Positions 54,045 to 62,802 of a DNA stretch of 64,000 nt are shown piece by piece. Origin of the DNA: Neobacillus ginsengisoli (GTDB lineage: Bacteria > Bacillota > Bacilli > Bacillales_B > DSM-18226); contig NZ_JAUSTW010000004.1 in assembly GCF_030813055.1 (NCBI RefSeq), positions 496,001 through 560,000 on the forward strand, read 5' to 3'. Under the pieces are notes generated by a model. That model was not told the origin of the DNA and did not search any database. It was given only the letters and a program-made list of their open reading frames with translations. A program made the position numbers and the translations under genes. Position 1 is the stretch's first letter, and the number at the start of each line of letters is the position of its first letter.

Positions 54045-54093
54045 AAAAAAGCCTCCTTCGCTTCATTGGGTTCCCAACATAGCAAAAGAGGCT
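54045..54093 (-). terminator. terminator downstream of the selC fragment
   Basis: AGCCTC..TTTGCT and AGC..AA..GAGGCT form a long imperfect stem; TTTTTT follows on the minus strand. It is about 100 nt beyond the tRNA 3' end and may be the old selC terminator. Confidence 0.75.
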
Positions 54094-54193
54094 CCACAGT
54101 TTGTTTGATATTACCCTACACAGTCTTAGTGTAAAACATTTCATCCAACCAAATTATTCCAAATACTAAAAAACCTTTTCATTTCAATACTTT

Positions 54194-54257
54194 TGGCGGG
54201 ACTGCGTGGGAATCGAACCCACCAGACCACACACGGTGGTCTCAAGCAGTTTTGAAG
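54194..54257 (-). tRNA. selC: 3' half of a selenocysteine tRNA (selC), truncated at the anticodon loop
   Basis: On the minus strand: anticodon loop CTTCAAA (anticodon TCA), ACTGC, a long variable arm AGACCAC-CGT-GTGTGGTCT, T arm GTGGGTTCGATTCCCAC, then an eight-base acceptor strand GCAGTCCC, discriminator G and encoded CCA. The eight-base acceptor with UCA anticodon is specific for tRNA-Sec. The 5' half is missing: the sequence before the loop cannot pair with ACTGC, and GGGACTGC is not found nearby. Such a 3'-half copy is what tRNA-targeting integrases leave at one end of an inserted element. Not a functional tRNA. Confidence 0.85.
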
Positions 54258-54638
54258 TTAGAGGGAAGGTATCATGTTTGATTACATTTAGTTTTATATA
54301 ATACCGTAAAGTCTTGATTTAATGAACTTTTTATCAAGTCATATATCATTTAATTTTATCTAATTAATTATAAAAACATCTAATCTGTGACCAAGTTGTG
54401 ACCAAAAGTGTGATCAGTTTTCTTATTTTATTAATGGGTTTAAACAAGTAATTGAGGAGGTTTAAACATACCTCCTCTTCTTCCATTTGTCATCCAAAGG
54501 GACAATGAGCTTATTGATCCAAGTGATACAACCCTCTCAAGGTCGTCAGGTGTATTCGATTATAACAGTTTTAATTTGAAGTTGTTGATTATTTTCCGTC
54601 TGGTCATTTGTTTTGATGTAGCGATTTGCTTAGTGCAC
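54258..54638. other. gap beside the selC fragment
   Basis: No gene. It contains three direct repeats of TGTGACCAA-type at 54386-54416. The neighbouring DNA is AT-rich and shows no clear reading frame. Confidence 0.4.
54386..54416 (+). repeat. three short direct repeats near the selC scar
   Basis: TGTGACCAA, TGTGACCAA and TGTGATCA, spaced 11 and 12 nt. Their place about 130 nt from the tRNA fragment is like arm-type integrase sites, but they could also be the end of a decayed integrase gene. Confidence 0.4.
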
Positions 54639-54670
54639 AAAAAGGCTTCGCTATTTATTACGCGAAACCT
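54639..54670 (-). terminator. terminator of the tcuAB operon
   Basis: AGGTTTCGC and GCGAAGCCT (one G-U pair) followed by TTTTTG on the minus strand, about 80 nt past the tcuB stop. Confidence 0.75.
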
Positions 54671-54748
54671 CTCATTTTTATATTTTAAACATAACTTGTT
54701 TATTTTTATAGTTGTGGTACGTCTTGCGTTGAAAGATATAACCTTTAA

Positions 54749-55918
54749 TTAATGCTTACTTATAACTGTTGCACCAGGCTTAATAGGTTGTTTTTGTGTT
54801 TTTACTTCTTGTGCTGCACCCGCTGCTATTCTTTCTTCTTGTGCATAACGAATAAGTGCCAAATAACGATAAACGAAATGAGCAAATTTAGTATATGGAG
54901 CTGTAAAGAATAGAGCTGCAACACTTCCTAAATGGATTGCCAATAAAATTCCCATTGCAGCAGTATCACGAGCCAGTAACAAGATCATCCCAGTTACCGC
55001 AACAGTCAATAATACAACTGCAAAAGAAGTTCCTGACTGTTGAGCACCTTTATCATGGACTTCAGAGTCACTTTTGGCTTTAAGAGCCAATAGTCCAACA
55101 ACCCCAATAATGATTCCTAGTCCACCCAGGATCCCTAGAATTACTACTGGATGGTACAGAGGATAGGGAGCCGGAATGTGTAAAACGTGTGCATAAAATG
55201 CGCCTAATGCTGTTGAAGCTAAATCTAGCATAAATCCATAAGATACAAAATGGTGAAGCTTACGGCGAGTAGTCGAAGGTTCGTCAGTTGGATACGTACA
55301 GCCTGATCCTTCTCCACCAAGATAGCGAAGGCTTAACGCATATTTTGTACCAGTAACAAAATCTTTTCCAATAACTTTCTCTGATTTTGGTGACTTAATA
55401 TCTTGCCAGAATCTGCTCATTCCTATAATCCAGCCACCAACCATCCAAATTCCTAATACCAAGAAAACAACAATCATTATAACTTCAGAAAGAGACTCAT
55501 AGAATGCACCTGTTCCTAGATGCGTCTTCAAAAGTCCTGAAGTTCCGTTGGTTCCTATAATTAATGCGACCATTAAAATGATTCCAAAGAAAAATGTGAT
55601 CCAAAAGCCGCTGCGCTTTTCTCCGAGTGCTTTGGCAAATACTCTTGGGCTTGCATATTTTCGGTATGTTTCTTCGCGCAATTGAGCAAACAACTTTGGC
55701 GGGTTAATGCCAAACTCGTGCGGTGTCGTAAATGGACAGGCATAATAGCAGTCCCGGCAATCATGGCACAAATTAGCCAAATAAGTCATGTCATTATCAG
55801 TAAAATTCCGGCGCAACTCTATCGATTGCCATACAGCACAGTATCCTTCGCAATAACGGCAGGCATTACATAATTTCATTTGACGTTTTCCATCATCTAG
55901 TAGCTCTTTTGACTGCAT
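54749..55918 (-). CDS. tcuB: tricarballylate utilization protein TcuB (4Fe-4S/heme electron carrier)
   Basis: 389 residues. Two ferredoxin-like clusters near the N-terminus, CNACRYCEGYC and CHDCRDCYYACP. About six membrane helices follow, with His in HHFVSYGFML, AFYAHVLHIP and TKFAHFVYRY that may bind heme. TcuB takes electrons from the FAD of TcuA and passes them to the quinone pool. The ATG at 55918 has GGGGAGG; it overlaps the tcuA stop by 26 nt. Confidence 0.92.
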   Translation of the reverse strand: MQSKELLDDGKRQMKLCNACRYCEGYCAVWQSIELRRNFTDNDMTYLANLCHDCRDCYYACPFTTPHEFGINPPKLFAQLREETYRKYASPRVFAKALGEKRSGFWITFFFGIILMVALIIGTNGTSGLLKTHLGTGAFYESLSEVIMIVVFLVLGIWMVGGWIIGMSRFWQDIKSPKSEKVIGKDFVTGTKYALSLRYLGGEGSGCTYPTDEPSTTRRKLHHFVSYGFMLDLASTALGAFYAHVLHIPAPYPLYHPVVILGILGGLGIIIGVVGLLALKAKSDSEVHDKGAQQSGTSFAVVLLTVAVTGMILLLARDTAAMGILLAIHLGSVAALFFTAPYTKFAHFVYRYLALIRYAQEERIAAGAAQEVKTQKQPIKPGATVISKH

Positions 55919-57284
55919 TTGCTGCTTCCTCCCCTGCAATTCTCCCTAAAACTGCGCCCATCGTGAGTCCAAAACCAGCCAGATACCCACGGCGCAGTAC
56001 ATTACCTGCTGCCATTTCTCCTGCTGCAAACATATTGTTACAGAGGCGTCTATCCTTCCACTTGATCCTTGCCTGTTCGTTTACTTCTACCGCAAGGTAG
56101 GTAAATGTAATCCCAGTCTTCAGTGGATAGGCATAAAATGGAGGCTTATCGATCCGTACCGCCCAATGGCTTTTTACCGGTGTTAATCCTTCTGTTTTAC
56201 AGTTGTCTAGCTCAGCTGGATTAAATGTTCCTGGGCGAACGGCCTTGTTAAAGTCATTAACGGTCTTAGCCACTACTTTAGGATTAAGACCAAGTTTTTC
56301 AGCCAATTCCTCGATTGATCCGGCAGAAATTGGTTCGAATACCGAAGGCATGAATTTTCCAAGTGCCTTACTGTCAATAATCGAGTATGCAACTTGATTG
56401 GGCTGCCGGGCAATGAGTCCACCCCAAATAGCATATCGTTTTGGCCAAAAATCTTCTCCCTCGTCGTAGAACCGCTGACCATTCTTATTTACCACAATCC
56501 CAAATGGTACACTGTCAAGACGGGTAACAATTCCTCCGTCAAACTTTGGTGCCCTACCATCAACCGCAACGGCGTGAAACGCGTCTGGTTCTCCTACCTG
56601 GGCTGCACCTTTATTAAGAAGCATTTCAAGAACATTACCTTGATTATATGGGGTACCACGAATGATAAAATTCTCAGCAGCCTCTCCCCAGTAACGTTTG
56701 TGCCATTCTATATTTGCTTCAAAACCGCCCGAAGCAAATATAATAGCTTTCGCTTTGATCGTCTCGATCCCGTTATTCCTGCGAACTTTAGCAGCCTTGA
56801 ACTCAGTGCCATTCATTTCTATATCTTCAAGCATTGAATCGTACCAGACTTCTACCCCTTTTACCTTGGCGGTTTGATAGTATGAATTTATCACAGCCTT
56901 GCCGCCGCCAAGTTGAAAAATATTCGTTCTTCCTAAATGAAGGGTTCCGGACAGTGCCGGCTGCCATTGAATCCCCTGCTTGTTAAGCCAGTCCGGGAGT
57001 TCTTCGGATTTACGAACAACTAATCTTGCAATTGATTCATTTATTTCCCCTCCTGCAACACGCCTTAAATCCTCCATAAATTCTTCCTCAGGATAAGTGC
57101 CTGTCATATACTTGTTCTCACGTGTATTCATCACCCTATAATCCCGGGTGAGTCGGCTATTTCCGCCGCGATAAAATTTAGGAGCCCGTTCAATGATCAG
57201 CACCTTTACCCCTCGATCACGAGCTGACAGAGCAGCACTTAGGGCAGCGTTCCCGCCGCCGACTACTAAAACATCAGTCTCCAT
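55893..57284 (-). CDS. tcuA: FAD-dependent tricarballylate dehydrogenase TcuA
   Basis: Oxidises tricarballylate to cis-aconitate. 463 residues of the fumarate reductase flavoprotein type. FAD-binding VVGGGNAALSAALSARDRG at the N-terminus, ASGGFEANIEWHKRYWG in the middle, and AAGEMAAGNVLRRGYLAGFG at the end. Translationally coupled to tcuB. A related dicarboxylate or tricarboxylate substrate is possible, because a PrpF-type isomerase is encoded next to it. Confidence 0.92.
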   Translation of the reverse strand: METDVLVVGGGNAALSAALSARDRGVKVLIIERAPKFYRGGNSRLTRDYRVMNTRENKYMTGTYPEEEFMEDLRRVAGGEINESIARLVVRKSEELPDWLNKQGIQWQPALSGTLHLGRTNIFQLGGGKAVINSYYQTAKVKGVEVWYDSMLEDIEMNGTEFKAAKVRRNNGIETIKAKAIIFASGGFEANIEWHKRYWGEAAENFIIRGTPYNQGNVLEMLLNKGAAQVGEPDAFHAVAVDGRAPKFDGGIVTRLDSVPFGIVVNKNGQRFYDEGEDFWPKRYAIWGGLIARQPNQVAYSIIDSKALGKFMPSVFEPISAGSIEELAEKLGLNPKVVAKTVNDFNKAVRPGTFNPAELDNCKTEGLTPVKSHWAVRIDKPPFYAYPLKTGITFTYLAVEVNEQARIKWKDRRLCNNMFAAGEMAAGNVLRRGYLAGFGLTMGAVLGRIAGEEAANAVKRATR

Positions 57285-57327
57285 ATTTTAAAACTCCTTT
57301 CAAATTAACCTTTTAGCTAACTAATTG

Positions 57328-57341
57328 GTTAAGCGATTACA
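57328..57341 (-). promoter_or_regulatory. candidate cre site upstream of tcuA
   Basis: Read on the minus strand TGTAATCGCTTAAC matches the cre consensus in 12 of 14 positions. It lies about 45 nt before the tcuA start. Confidence 0.4.
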
Positions 57342-57371
57342 AGAGAAAAAGAGATTACTAATTTACTTGTC

Positions 57372-57405
57372 AAAAAAAGAAAAGAAGGGATACTCCTTTT
57401 CTTAA
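57372..57405 (-). terminator. terminator after the PrpF-family gene
   Basis: AAGAAAAGGAG and CCTTCTTTTCTT with a small bulge, followed by TTTTTTT. If it works, tcuAB needs its own promoter. Confidence 0.6.
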
Positions 57406-57417
57406 TATGAAAACTGA

Positions 57418-58599
57418 TCAAGCCATCATGGCATCTTTCTTACCAACAAAAATGGAGGTAGGTACGTAGGCGTAGCCTTCCATTAGCCTTCTTGCAGTCC
57501 GGCCATTGCCAGCCTGTGCCACTAACCATTCTTCTCCCATTTTTTCTACGGATGCATCAGCATATAAAGTTCCCGAAGGATGCCCTACACTAATACCGGT
57601 ATGGGTATTTAGAACAATTTGATTAGGGATCGTTCCATTAATTTTTGCAGCTGCTGCAAGAGCCATCGCCCCACTTACTGCATGTGCGCTATGAAGAGAT
57701 CCCATCGTAATATAGCGTGAAAGAATATCAACCTCTTCTTGTTTAACGAGCTGTTGATTGACTGTTTTATATTCTTTAGGCTTCGAAACCATGGCAATTT
57801 TCGGCAATGCATGGGTTGAAGGAGAGATATGTTCGCCTTCTTTAATCAGGCCGATCTTAATCCCGGCTTTAACACGAATTTTCTCTAAGGTATTAAGCAA
57901 TACAGTATTCCCGTTAACTTCATTGGGAAGCTCTGTTCCTGTTTGCCCGACATCTTCTGCCCGAACAAACACAAGCGTATTAACACAATCAACAATACTT
58001 ACCTCATACTCCTGGCCATTCTCCAACTTGATGATATCTGTTGGGCTATTGGTAGGGAGTGTTTTTCCTGTAAAGGTTCCGCCCGCATCTAAAAAGTTAA
58101 GCATGATTCTGGACGATGAACCAGGAACACCGGCAATCGAAAATCCCCCCTCATATTGAATTTGCCCATTTTTTACAGGTATTTCTGCAACAATAATTTT
58201 TTTTGTATTTGTGTTGTATATTTTTACGGAAGTAATGGGTTCAGTTAATGGAACATATCCTTCTTCGACGGCATACAAACCTACTGCAGTGACAAAATTT
58301 CCGCAGGTTACATTATAGTCAACTACTTGGCGATCTAGGCTCACCTGGCCAAAAGTATAATCAATATGCGCATCAGGAAGAGAGGATGGACCGACAATTG
58401 CTAATTTACTAGTTGTTGAGGTTCCTCCTCCCAAACCATCAATTTGGCTGTTGTCAGGACTGCCATAAATCCTTAAGATGACCCCATCCCTTAATGTTTC
58501 GTCTGCAGGGAGGTCTGATCTTCTTAGTATGAGCCCCTTACTTGTCCCCCCTCTCATAATAACAGTTGGTATCTTGTGTAATTGACCATAATCAAACAT
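57418..58599 (-). CDS. PrpF-family aconitate/methylaconitate isomerase
   Basis: 393 residues. Two diaminopimelate-epimerase-like halves. The N-terminal MRGGTSKGLIL and NVTCGNFVTAVG carry the catalytic-Cys region. The second half has GSLHSAHAVSGAMALAAAA and HTGISVGHPSG. Family members isomerise trans-aconitate or 2-methyl-trans-aconitate to the cis form, or tautomerise oxalomesaconate. Without prpBCD and next to tcuAB, aconitate isomerase is the best guess. ATGGAGG site. Confidence 0.85.
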   Translation of the reverse strand: MFDYGQLHKIPTVIMRGGTSKGLILRRSDLPADETLRDGVILRIYGSPDNSQIDGLGGGTSTTSKLAIVGPSSLPDAHIDYTFGQVSLDRQVVDYNVTCGNFVTAVGLYAVEEGYVPLTEPITSVKIYNTNTKKIIVAEIPVKNGQIQYEGGFSIAGVPGSSSRIMLNFLDAGGTFTGKTLPTNSPTDIIKLENGQEYEVSIVDCVNTLVFVRAEDVGQTGTELPNEVNGNTVLLNTLEKIRVKAGIKIGLIKEGEHISPSTHALPKIAMVSKPKEYKTVNQQLVKQEEVDILSRYITMGSLHSAHAVSGAMALAAAAKINGTIPNQIVLNTHTGISVGHPSGTLYADASVEKMGEEWLVAQAGNGRTARRLMEGYAYVPTSIFVGKKDAMMA

Positions 58600-58789
58600 A
58601 CTTTAACCTCCATTGTTTTTCTTTTTTAAAACTATAATATAGAAAAATATTTAGTTTAGGTTTCGACTAATTCATCTCAAACGACTCAAAGGATGAAATG
58701 ATTCTGGCTACTTAATACTGTTTTTTAAGTATTAGAGATTTTGTGCTGCTGAATAAGGATTATCTGACTTGGTTCAATTGATTTCTTCC

Positions 58790-59470
58790 TAGCTTCTTTT
58801 AGAGGTTCGAGGTCCAAAGAATATGGCTAATCCTGATACAATCCAAACAAGTGAAATCAAAATAAATACATTTAAATATCCAAAACCAGTGTAAACAAAA
58901 CTAATAATGAATGGTCTTAAAACATTAGAAAATCTGCCAATTCCGTATGTTATCCCCTGTCCAAAAGAACGAACTTCCGTTCCATAAAGTTCTGATGTAT
59001 AACTGTAAAGATTGGAAGAAAAGTTCTTTCAATAAAATTTATGAGAAAACCAAATACAACAATTAGTACAGGATTTAGTGTTGCCCCGAATAAAAATACT
59101 ACAATTGCAATGACGAAGTCGCCATTCCGTTAATAAATCTGGAAATTGCCAGGGACCAGGCGTCCCACGAAAACACATTCACTACTCAGAAAAAAGATAA
59201 TAATAGAAGAGAAATAATTATAGATTTCTTTCTTCCTACCTTATCACCGAGCCATCCCCTGCAGAGGCTCCCAAAAACATCCCAAAGAAGGCAATGGAGT
59301 TGATTGTTGCTATAACACTTAATGGCAAGTGCCACTGTTTTACCAAAGCCGGAGATGCATATGAAAACGTATTTAAATCGGCGTACTCAAAAAATAGGCA
59401 ATAGACAAAGCAATACGAACCTTTTTGTGAATCGAAGAAAAAGGCAACCGATCCATCAGATTTTCTATAT
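58790..59470 (-). pseudogene. MFS transporter gene with several frameshifts
   Basis: The best part reads YADLNTFSYASPALVKQWHL, SVIATINSIAFFGMFLGASA and, one base shifted, WLGDKVGRKKSIIIS, which is helix 2 and motif A of a metabolite:H+ symporter. Further pieces of helices follow in changing frames (IVVFLFGATLNPVLIVVFG) down to the last helix. At least three lesions. Its place between prpF and the cit genes suggests the lost importer of the pathway. Confidence 0.85.
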
Positions 59471-59545
59471 TAAGCCTGTTGGATCAATTGATAATTAAAA
59501 GTTATCATAATATAAAAAATAAAAAAAATATTGATTGTTTATTAA

Positions 59546-59570
59546 CTATCATAAAAACCTTTTATGATAG
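59546..59570. promoter_or_regulatory. 25-nt perfect inverted repeat
   Basis: CTATCATAAAA, ACC, TTTTATGATAG. It lies upstream of the dead MFS gene and downstream of citG. Either an operator for the former or a weak terminator for the latter; the U tract after it on the minus strand is poor. Confidence 0.5.
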
Positions 59571-59710
59571 AGAGAAAAAGTTTATATTTGTTTCAAATAA
59601 AAGGATTCTTGAATTTTAAATAAAATTAGTGTAAATCAAATTTGGAAGACTGAAGAATTTACAAGGATATGTACATGTTTTTCGGGGGCAGTTATATAGT
59701 ACTTTTTTAT

Positions 59711-60604
59711 TTATACCACACAATTTCGCTGGATACTTGAACCAGAAAAAGGTAATCCCTCTAACAGAAGGTCCAACATAACGGTTACTGCCAGAAGGTC
59801 TGCTGACCCTCCCGGACTGATGTTTCTTCCAATGAATTCCTTGTCCATTTCAAACACCATCTCCATACCTTTTGGTGTTAACATACCTCCTAAATCCAGT
59901 ACCTGTTGGGCATAACGTTGAACATATTCCAAAGTTTTTAAATCATGTCTTGCAACGATATTGGTATCCTCGTTTACCGCCATTAAATGAAGGAGTACCT
60001 GCACCAGAATATCGTTGATATGAAAGGATTTTAAAGATTTTAATTTCCTTATTACAGGAAGAGAGTAATTGCGCACGGTAGCAAAGCCGCTTTCTACTTC
60101 TCCACGTATACCCCTCAGACCATATTTCAGAAAAAGTTTTTCCCCGTAAGTAAGACCTTCGGACTTGTTCAAGAAAGTTAGTTCCCTTAAACATAAACCC
60201 TTAGTCATTAGAGAAACCTTCTCACAGATTATCTCGATATCCACATTTTTGGATTCACTTTCCATCATGCTGCAAGAAGCTGCCGCACAAATGACACCTA
60301 AGGAAAAAATTAGACCTTTATGAGTATTTACACCGTCAGTTGCCTCAAACATCACTTTTTCAGCATTAATCCCAAGGCCTCTTAAGGCTTGAAACAGTTC
60401 TTCAGGATTTTTCCCTGAGTACTTTACGCCTTCAACAACACAGTAAGAGAAATAGTTACTCAGTGCAGAGCTGCTGTCTATAAACGTAAAGAAATCCATA
60501 TCGGTATGTGCCCCTTGGTTGAATCTGTCAACAAGCCCAGGTTTGGGGCTAGCGGAAACCTCATAAAGTAAAGCACGCAGCGCTTTTTGCGGAATGGTTT
60601 GCAT
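59711..60604 (-). CDS. citG: triphosphoribosyl-dephospho-CoA synthase CitG
   Basis: Makes the precursor of the citrate lyase prosthetic group from ATP and dephospho-CoA. 297 residues. Family motif SPKPGLVDRFNQGAHTDMDF near 22-41, then DGVNTHKGLIFSLG near 95 and the C-terminal SPGGSADLLAVTVML. The ATG at 60604 has GGAGGAATCC upstream; another ATG five codons earlier lies in that site. Separated from citX by about 115 nt. Confidence 0.93.
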   Translation of the reverse strand: MQTIPQKALRALLYEVSASPKPGLVDRFNQGAHTDMDFFTFIDSSSALSNYFSYCVVEGVKYSGKNPEELFQALRGLGINAEKVMFEATDGVNTHKGLIFSLGVICAAASCSMMESESKNVDIEIICEKVSLMTKGLCLRELTFLNKSEGLTYGEKLFLKYGLRGIRGEVESGFATVRNYSLPVIRKLKSLKSFHINDILVQVLLHLMAVNEDTNIVARHDLKTLEYVQRYAQQVLDLGGMLTPKGMEMVFEMDKEFIGRNISPGGSADLLAVTVMLDLLLEGLPFSGSSIQRNCVV

Positions 60605-60718
60605 CCAGGATTCCTCCATGTTTGATCTTTTTCTCCTTTCAAGCTTGCTAACATATTAAAAATATGACCAAACCCCATAATTCCCTGGGCTTATCGGAGT
60701 TTGGCCTTCATAGCTAAC

Positions 60719-61249
60719 TTAGGGTATAATTTTTATATAAGAATCAACCATACTATGGATCTTCTCAATGAGGGTTTCTACTGTATGTTCTCTGTTCCGA
60801 GCGCAAAAATGGGCATCCTGTTCACAGAGCAGGCATTTACGTTTTGAATTACCTAAGGTTTCTCTAGAAATAGGCTTTCCATCAACCCCTATGACATCTA
60901 AATCAAACAGACGGCCAAGTGGATGCTCATTCTCAATCTCAAGCATAAGTGCTTTTAAAGACCGTTCAGCAGTTTTCACCACAAAGAACGCCTCAAATCC
61001 AGTATCTGGATTTTTGGAATCATAATACTCCAATCCACAAATGGTCTCCTTGAGTTTTTTAACCAGTGCATTGCAGCCCTCACGAAAAATGATGGAACTG
61101 TCTGGCGTTTTCTTGCTCTCACCTGGCATATTCACTGTGAATGATACCAATGGCAATCTGTATTTCTCGATTAATTCCTTCTGATGGGCTGCCCTAAGCT
61201 CACGAGCCTCTAATAATTGCTCAAGCGTTATTAGTTGGGTTCCAGTCAT
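60719..61249 (-). CDS. citX: apo-citrate lyase phosphoribosyl-dephospho-CoA transferase CitX
   Basis: Transfers the prosthetic group to the acyl carrier subunit CitD. 176 residues. The conserved GRLFDLDVIG lies near 115 and RKCLLCEQDAHFCARNREH near 140. Start ATG after AAGGA, 2 nt past the citF stop. In some genera CitX is fused to CitG; here they are separate. Confidence 0.92.
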   Translation of the reverse strand: MTGTQLITLEQLLEARELRAAHQKELIEKYRLPLVSFTVNMPGESKKTPDSSIIFREGCNALVKKLKETICGLEYYDSKNPDTGFEAFFVVKTAERSLKALMLEIENEHPLGRLFDLDVIGVDGKPISRETLGNSKRKCLLCEQDAHFCARNREHTVETLIEKIHSMVDSYIKIIP

Positions 61250-61251
61250 CT

Positions 61252-62802
61252 TCAAGAATCCTTCTTTACCTGGTGAATCACATCAATCACTGATCCATCC
61301 CGATACTTAACCACACCGACAATCTTATCTTCTACCTTGATTGGTTCCGGAATTCCGACTATTTGGCTAGCTTTTGCCATGAGTGCTTCAATGGACATAA
61401 CCGGCAGATTTGCTTTTTTTAGGTTATGATACAAATCCTGCCTACGAGGATTCACAGCAATACCTTGGTCTGTAACCAATACATCAATTGAGCAGCCCGG
61501 GGTGACTATCGTATGCACCCTGTCGAGAATAGTTGGCATCCTGCCCCTAATGAGTGGAGCGACAATAATTGCGCAGGCTGCACCTGCAGCTGAATCACAG
61601 TGTCCGCCTGAGGCGCCGCGAATGACTCCGTCAGAACCGGTAATGACGTTCACATTAAAATCAAGATCGATTTCTAATGCGCTTAATACTGTTACATCTA
61701 ATTGATTAACTGCACTTCCCGGATTATCCGGACTTGCATAATACTCAGCATCAATCTGTTGGTGAAACCGATTATTTTTAAGTGATTCATCTGCTTTAAG
61801 ATCAAAGCCTTGTACATCTAGTAATCTTTTAATAAGGCCTTCCTCATGGAGAGCAACCATCTGACCTGTAATACCGCCCAACGCGAAGCTCGCCTTGATA
61901 TTTCTCTCAATCATCTTTTCTCTTAAAAACCTAGTTGCCGCCAGGGAAGCTCCTCCTGACCCTGTTTGCAGCGAAAAACCGTCTATGAAATAGCCTGAAG
62001 CCTCAATAACTTCGGCAACATTCTGAGCGATTAGCAAATCTTTCGGATTCTTGGTAAACCGGGTTGCTCCCGACATAATTCCTTTTGGATCACCGATTGC
62101 ATCCACAACCACGATATAATCTACCTGAGACTCAGGAATAGCGAAAGGTGTATTAGGATATTCCACCAAATGATCCGTGATTAAAACTACTTTTTTGGCA
62201 TGTTGGGCATCAACCTTGGCATATCCCAATGAACCGCATTCTGACGCCGCTGAATGATCCCTGGCATATCCATTGGCATTGCCGGCAGGGTCACAGGATG
62301 GCACACCTAAAAAGGCAACATCAATTGGCAGTTCTCCTGAGGCGATTGCCCTGGCTCTGCCGCCATGAGAATTGATCACAATTGGTATGTCCATCAAGCC
62401 GTTCGAAATAGCATCAGCTAATTCACCTCGCAGTCCGCTTGTCTCAATCCTCCGAATTACTCCGCTTTTGATATGATTAATCAATGGTGCATGGATGCAG
62501 GAAAGAGAGCTTGGTGCTAAAACAAGGTCCTTAATTCCCATACGTGAAATGGCATTGAGAACCATATTAATGATATAATCACCATTTCGGAAATGATGAT
62601 GGAAGGAAATCGTCATTCCATCTTTTAAGCCTGTATTACGAATCGCTGTTTCAATAGAATCAAGGATTTTATTTCGATCAGAATTCTTAAGGCGGTCTTT
62701 AGAACGCTGTGTATTTTTCACCAATTCATTTGAATCAAACAGTGGTAATGCTCCGAGTCCAAAAATCTCTTCCGGTATATTTCGTCCAACTCTATTAAAC
62801 AT
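61252..62802 (-). CDS. citF: citrate lyase alpha subunit CitF (citrate CoA-transferase)
   Basis: Exchanges the acetyl group on the carrier for citrate. 516 residues, the usual length. Conserved blocks: MTISFHHHFRNGDYIINMV near 65, GVPSCDPAGNANG near 170, LQTGSGGASLAA near 280, GASGGHCDSAAGA near 400. The ATG shares its first base with the citE stop (TAATG); GGAGG is 10 nt upstream. Confidence 0.95.
   Translation of the reverse strand: MFNRVGRNIPEEIFGLGALPLFDSNELVKNTQRSKDRLKNSDRNKILDSIETAIRNTGLKDGMTISFHHHFRNGDYIINMVLNAISRMGIKDLVLAPSSLSCIHAPLINHIKSGVIRRIETSGLRGELADAISNGLMDIPIVINSHGGRARAIASGELPIDVAFLGVPSCDPAGNANGYARDHSAASECGSLGYAKVDAQHAKKVVLITDHLVEYPNTPFAIPESQVDYIVVVDAIGDPKGIMSGATRFTKNPKDLLIAQNVAEVIEASGYFIDGFSLQTGSGGASLAATRFLREKMIERNIKASFALGGITGQMVALHEEGLIKRLLDVQGFDLKADESLKNNRFHQQIDAEYYASPDNPGSAVNQLDVTVLSALEIDLDFNVNVITGSDGVIRGASGGHCDSAAGAACAIIVAPLIRGRMPTILDRVHTIVTPGCSIDVLVTDQGIAVNPRRQDLYHNLKKANLPVMSIEALMAKASQIVGIPEPIKVEDKIVGVVKYRDGSVIDVIHQVKKDS

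Noticed and set aside
53876..54097. 73-codon minus-strand frame beside the selC fragment
   Set aside because: It starts inside the terminator hairpin, lacks a ribosome-binding site and matches no family I know.
55746..55753. GCAGTCCC as the missing 5' acceptor strand of selC
   Set aside because: It lies within tcuB coding sequence 1.5 kb away with no tRNA sequence next to it; a chance match.
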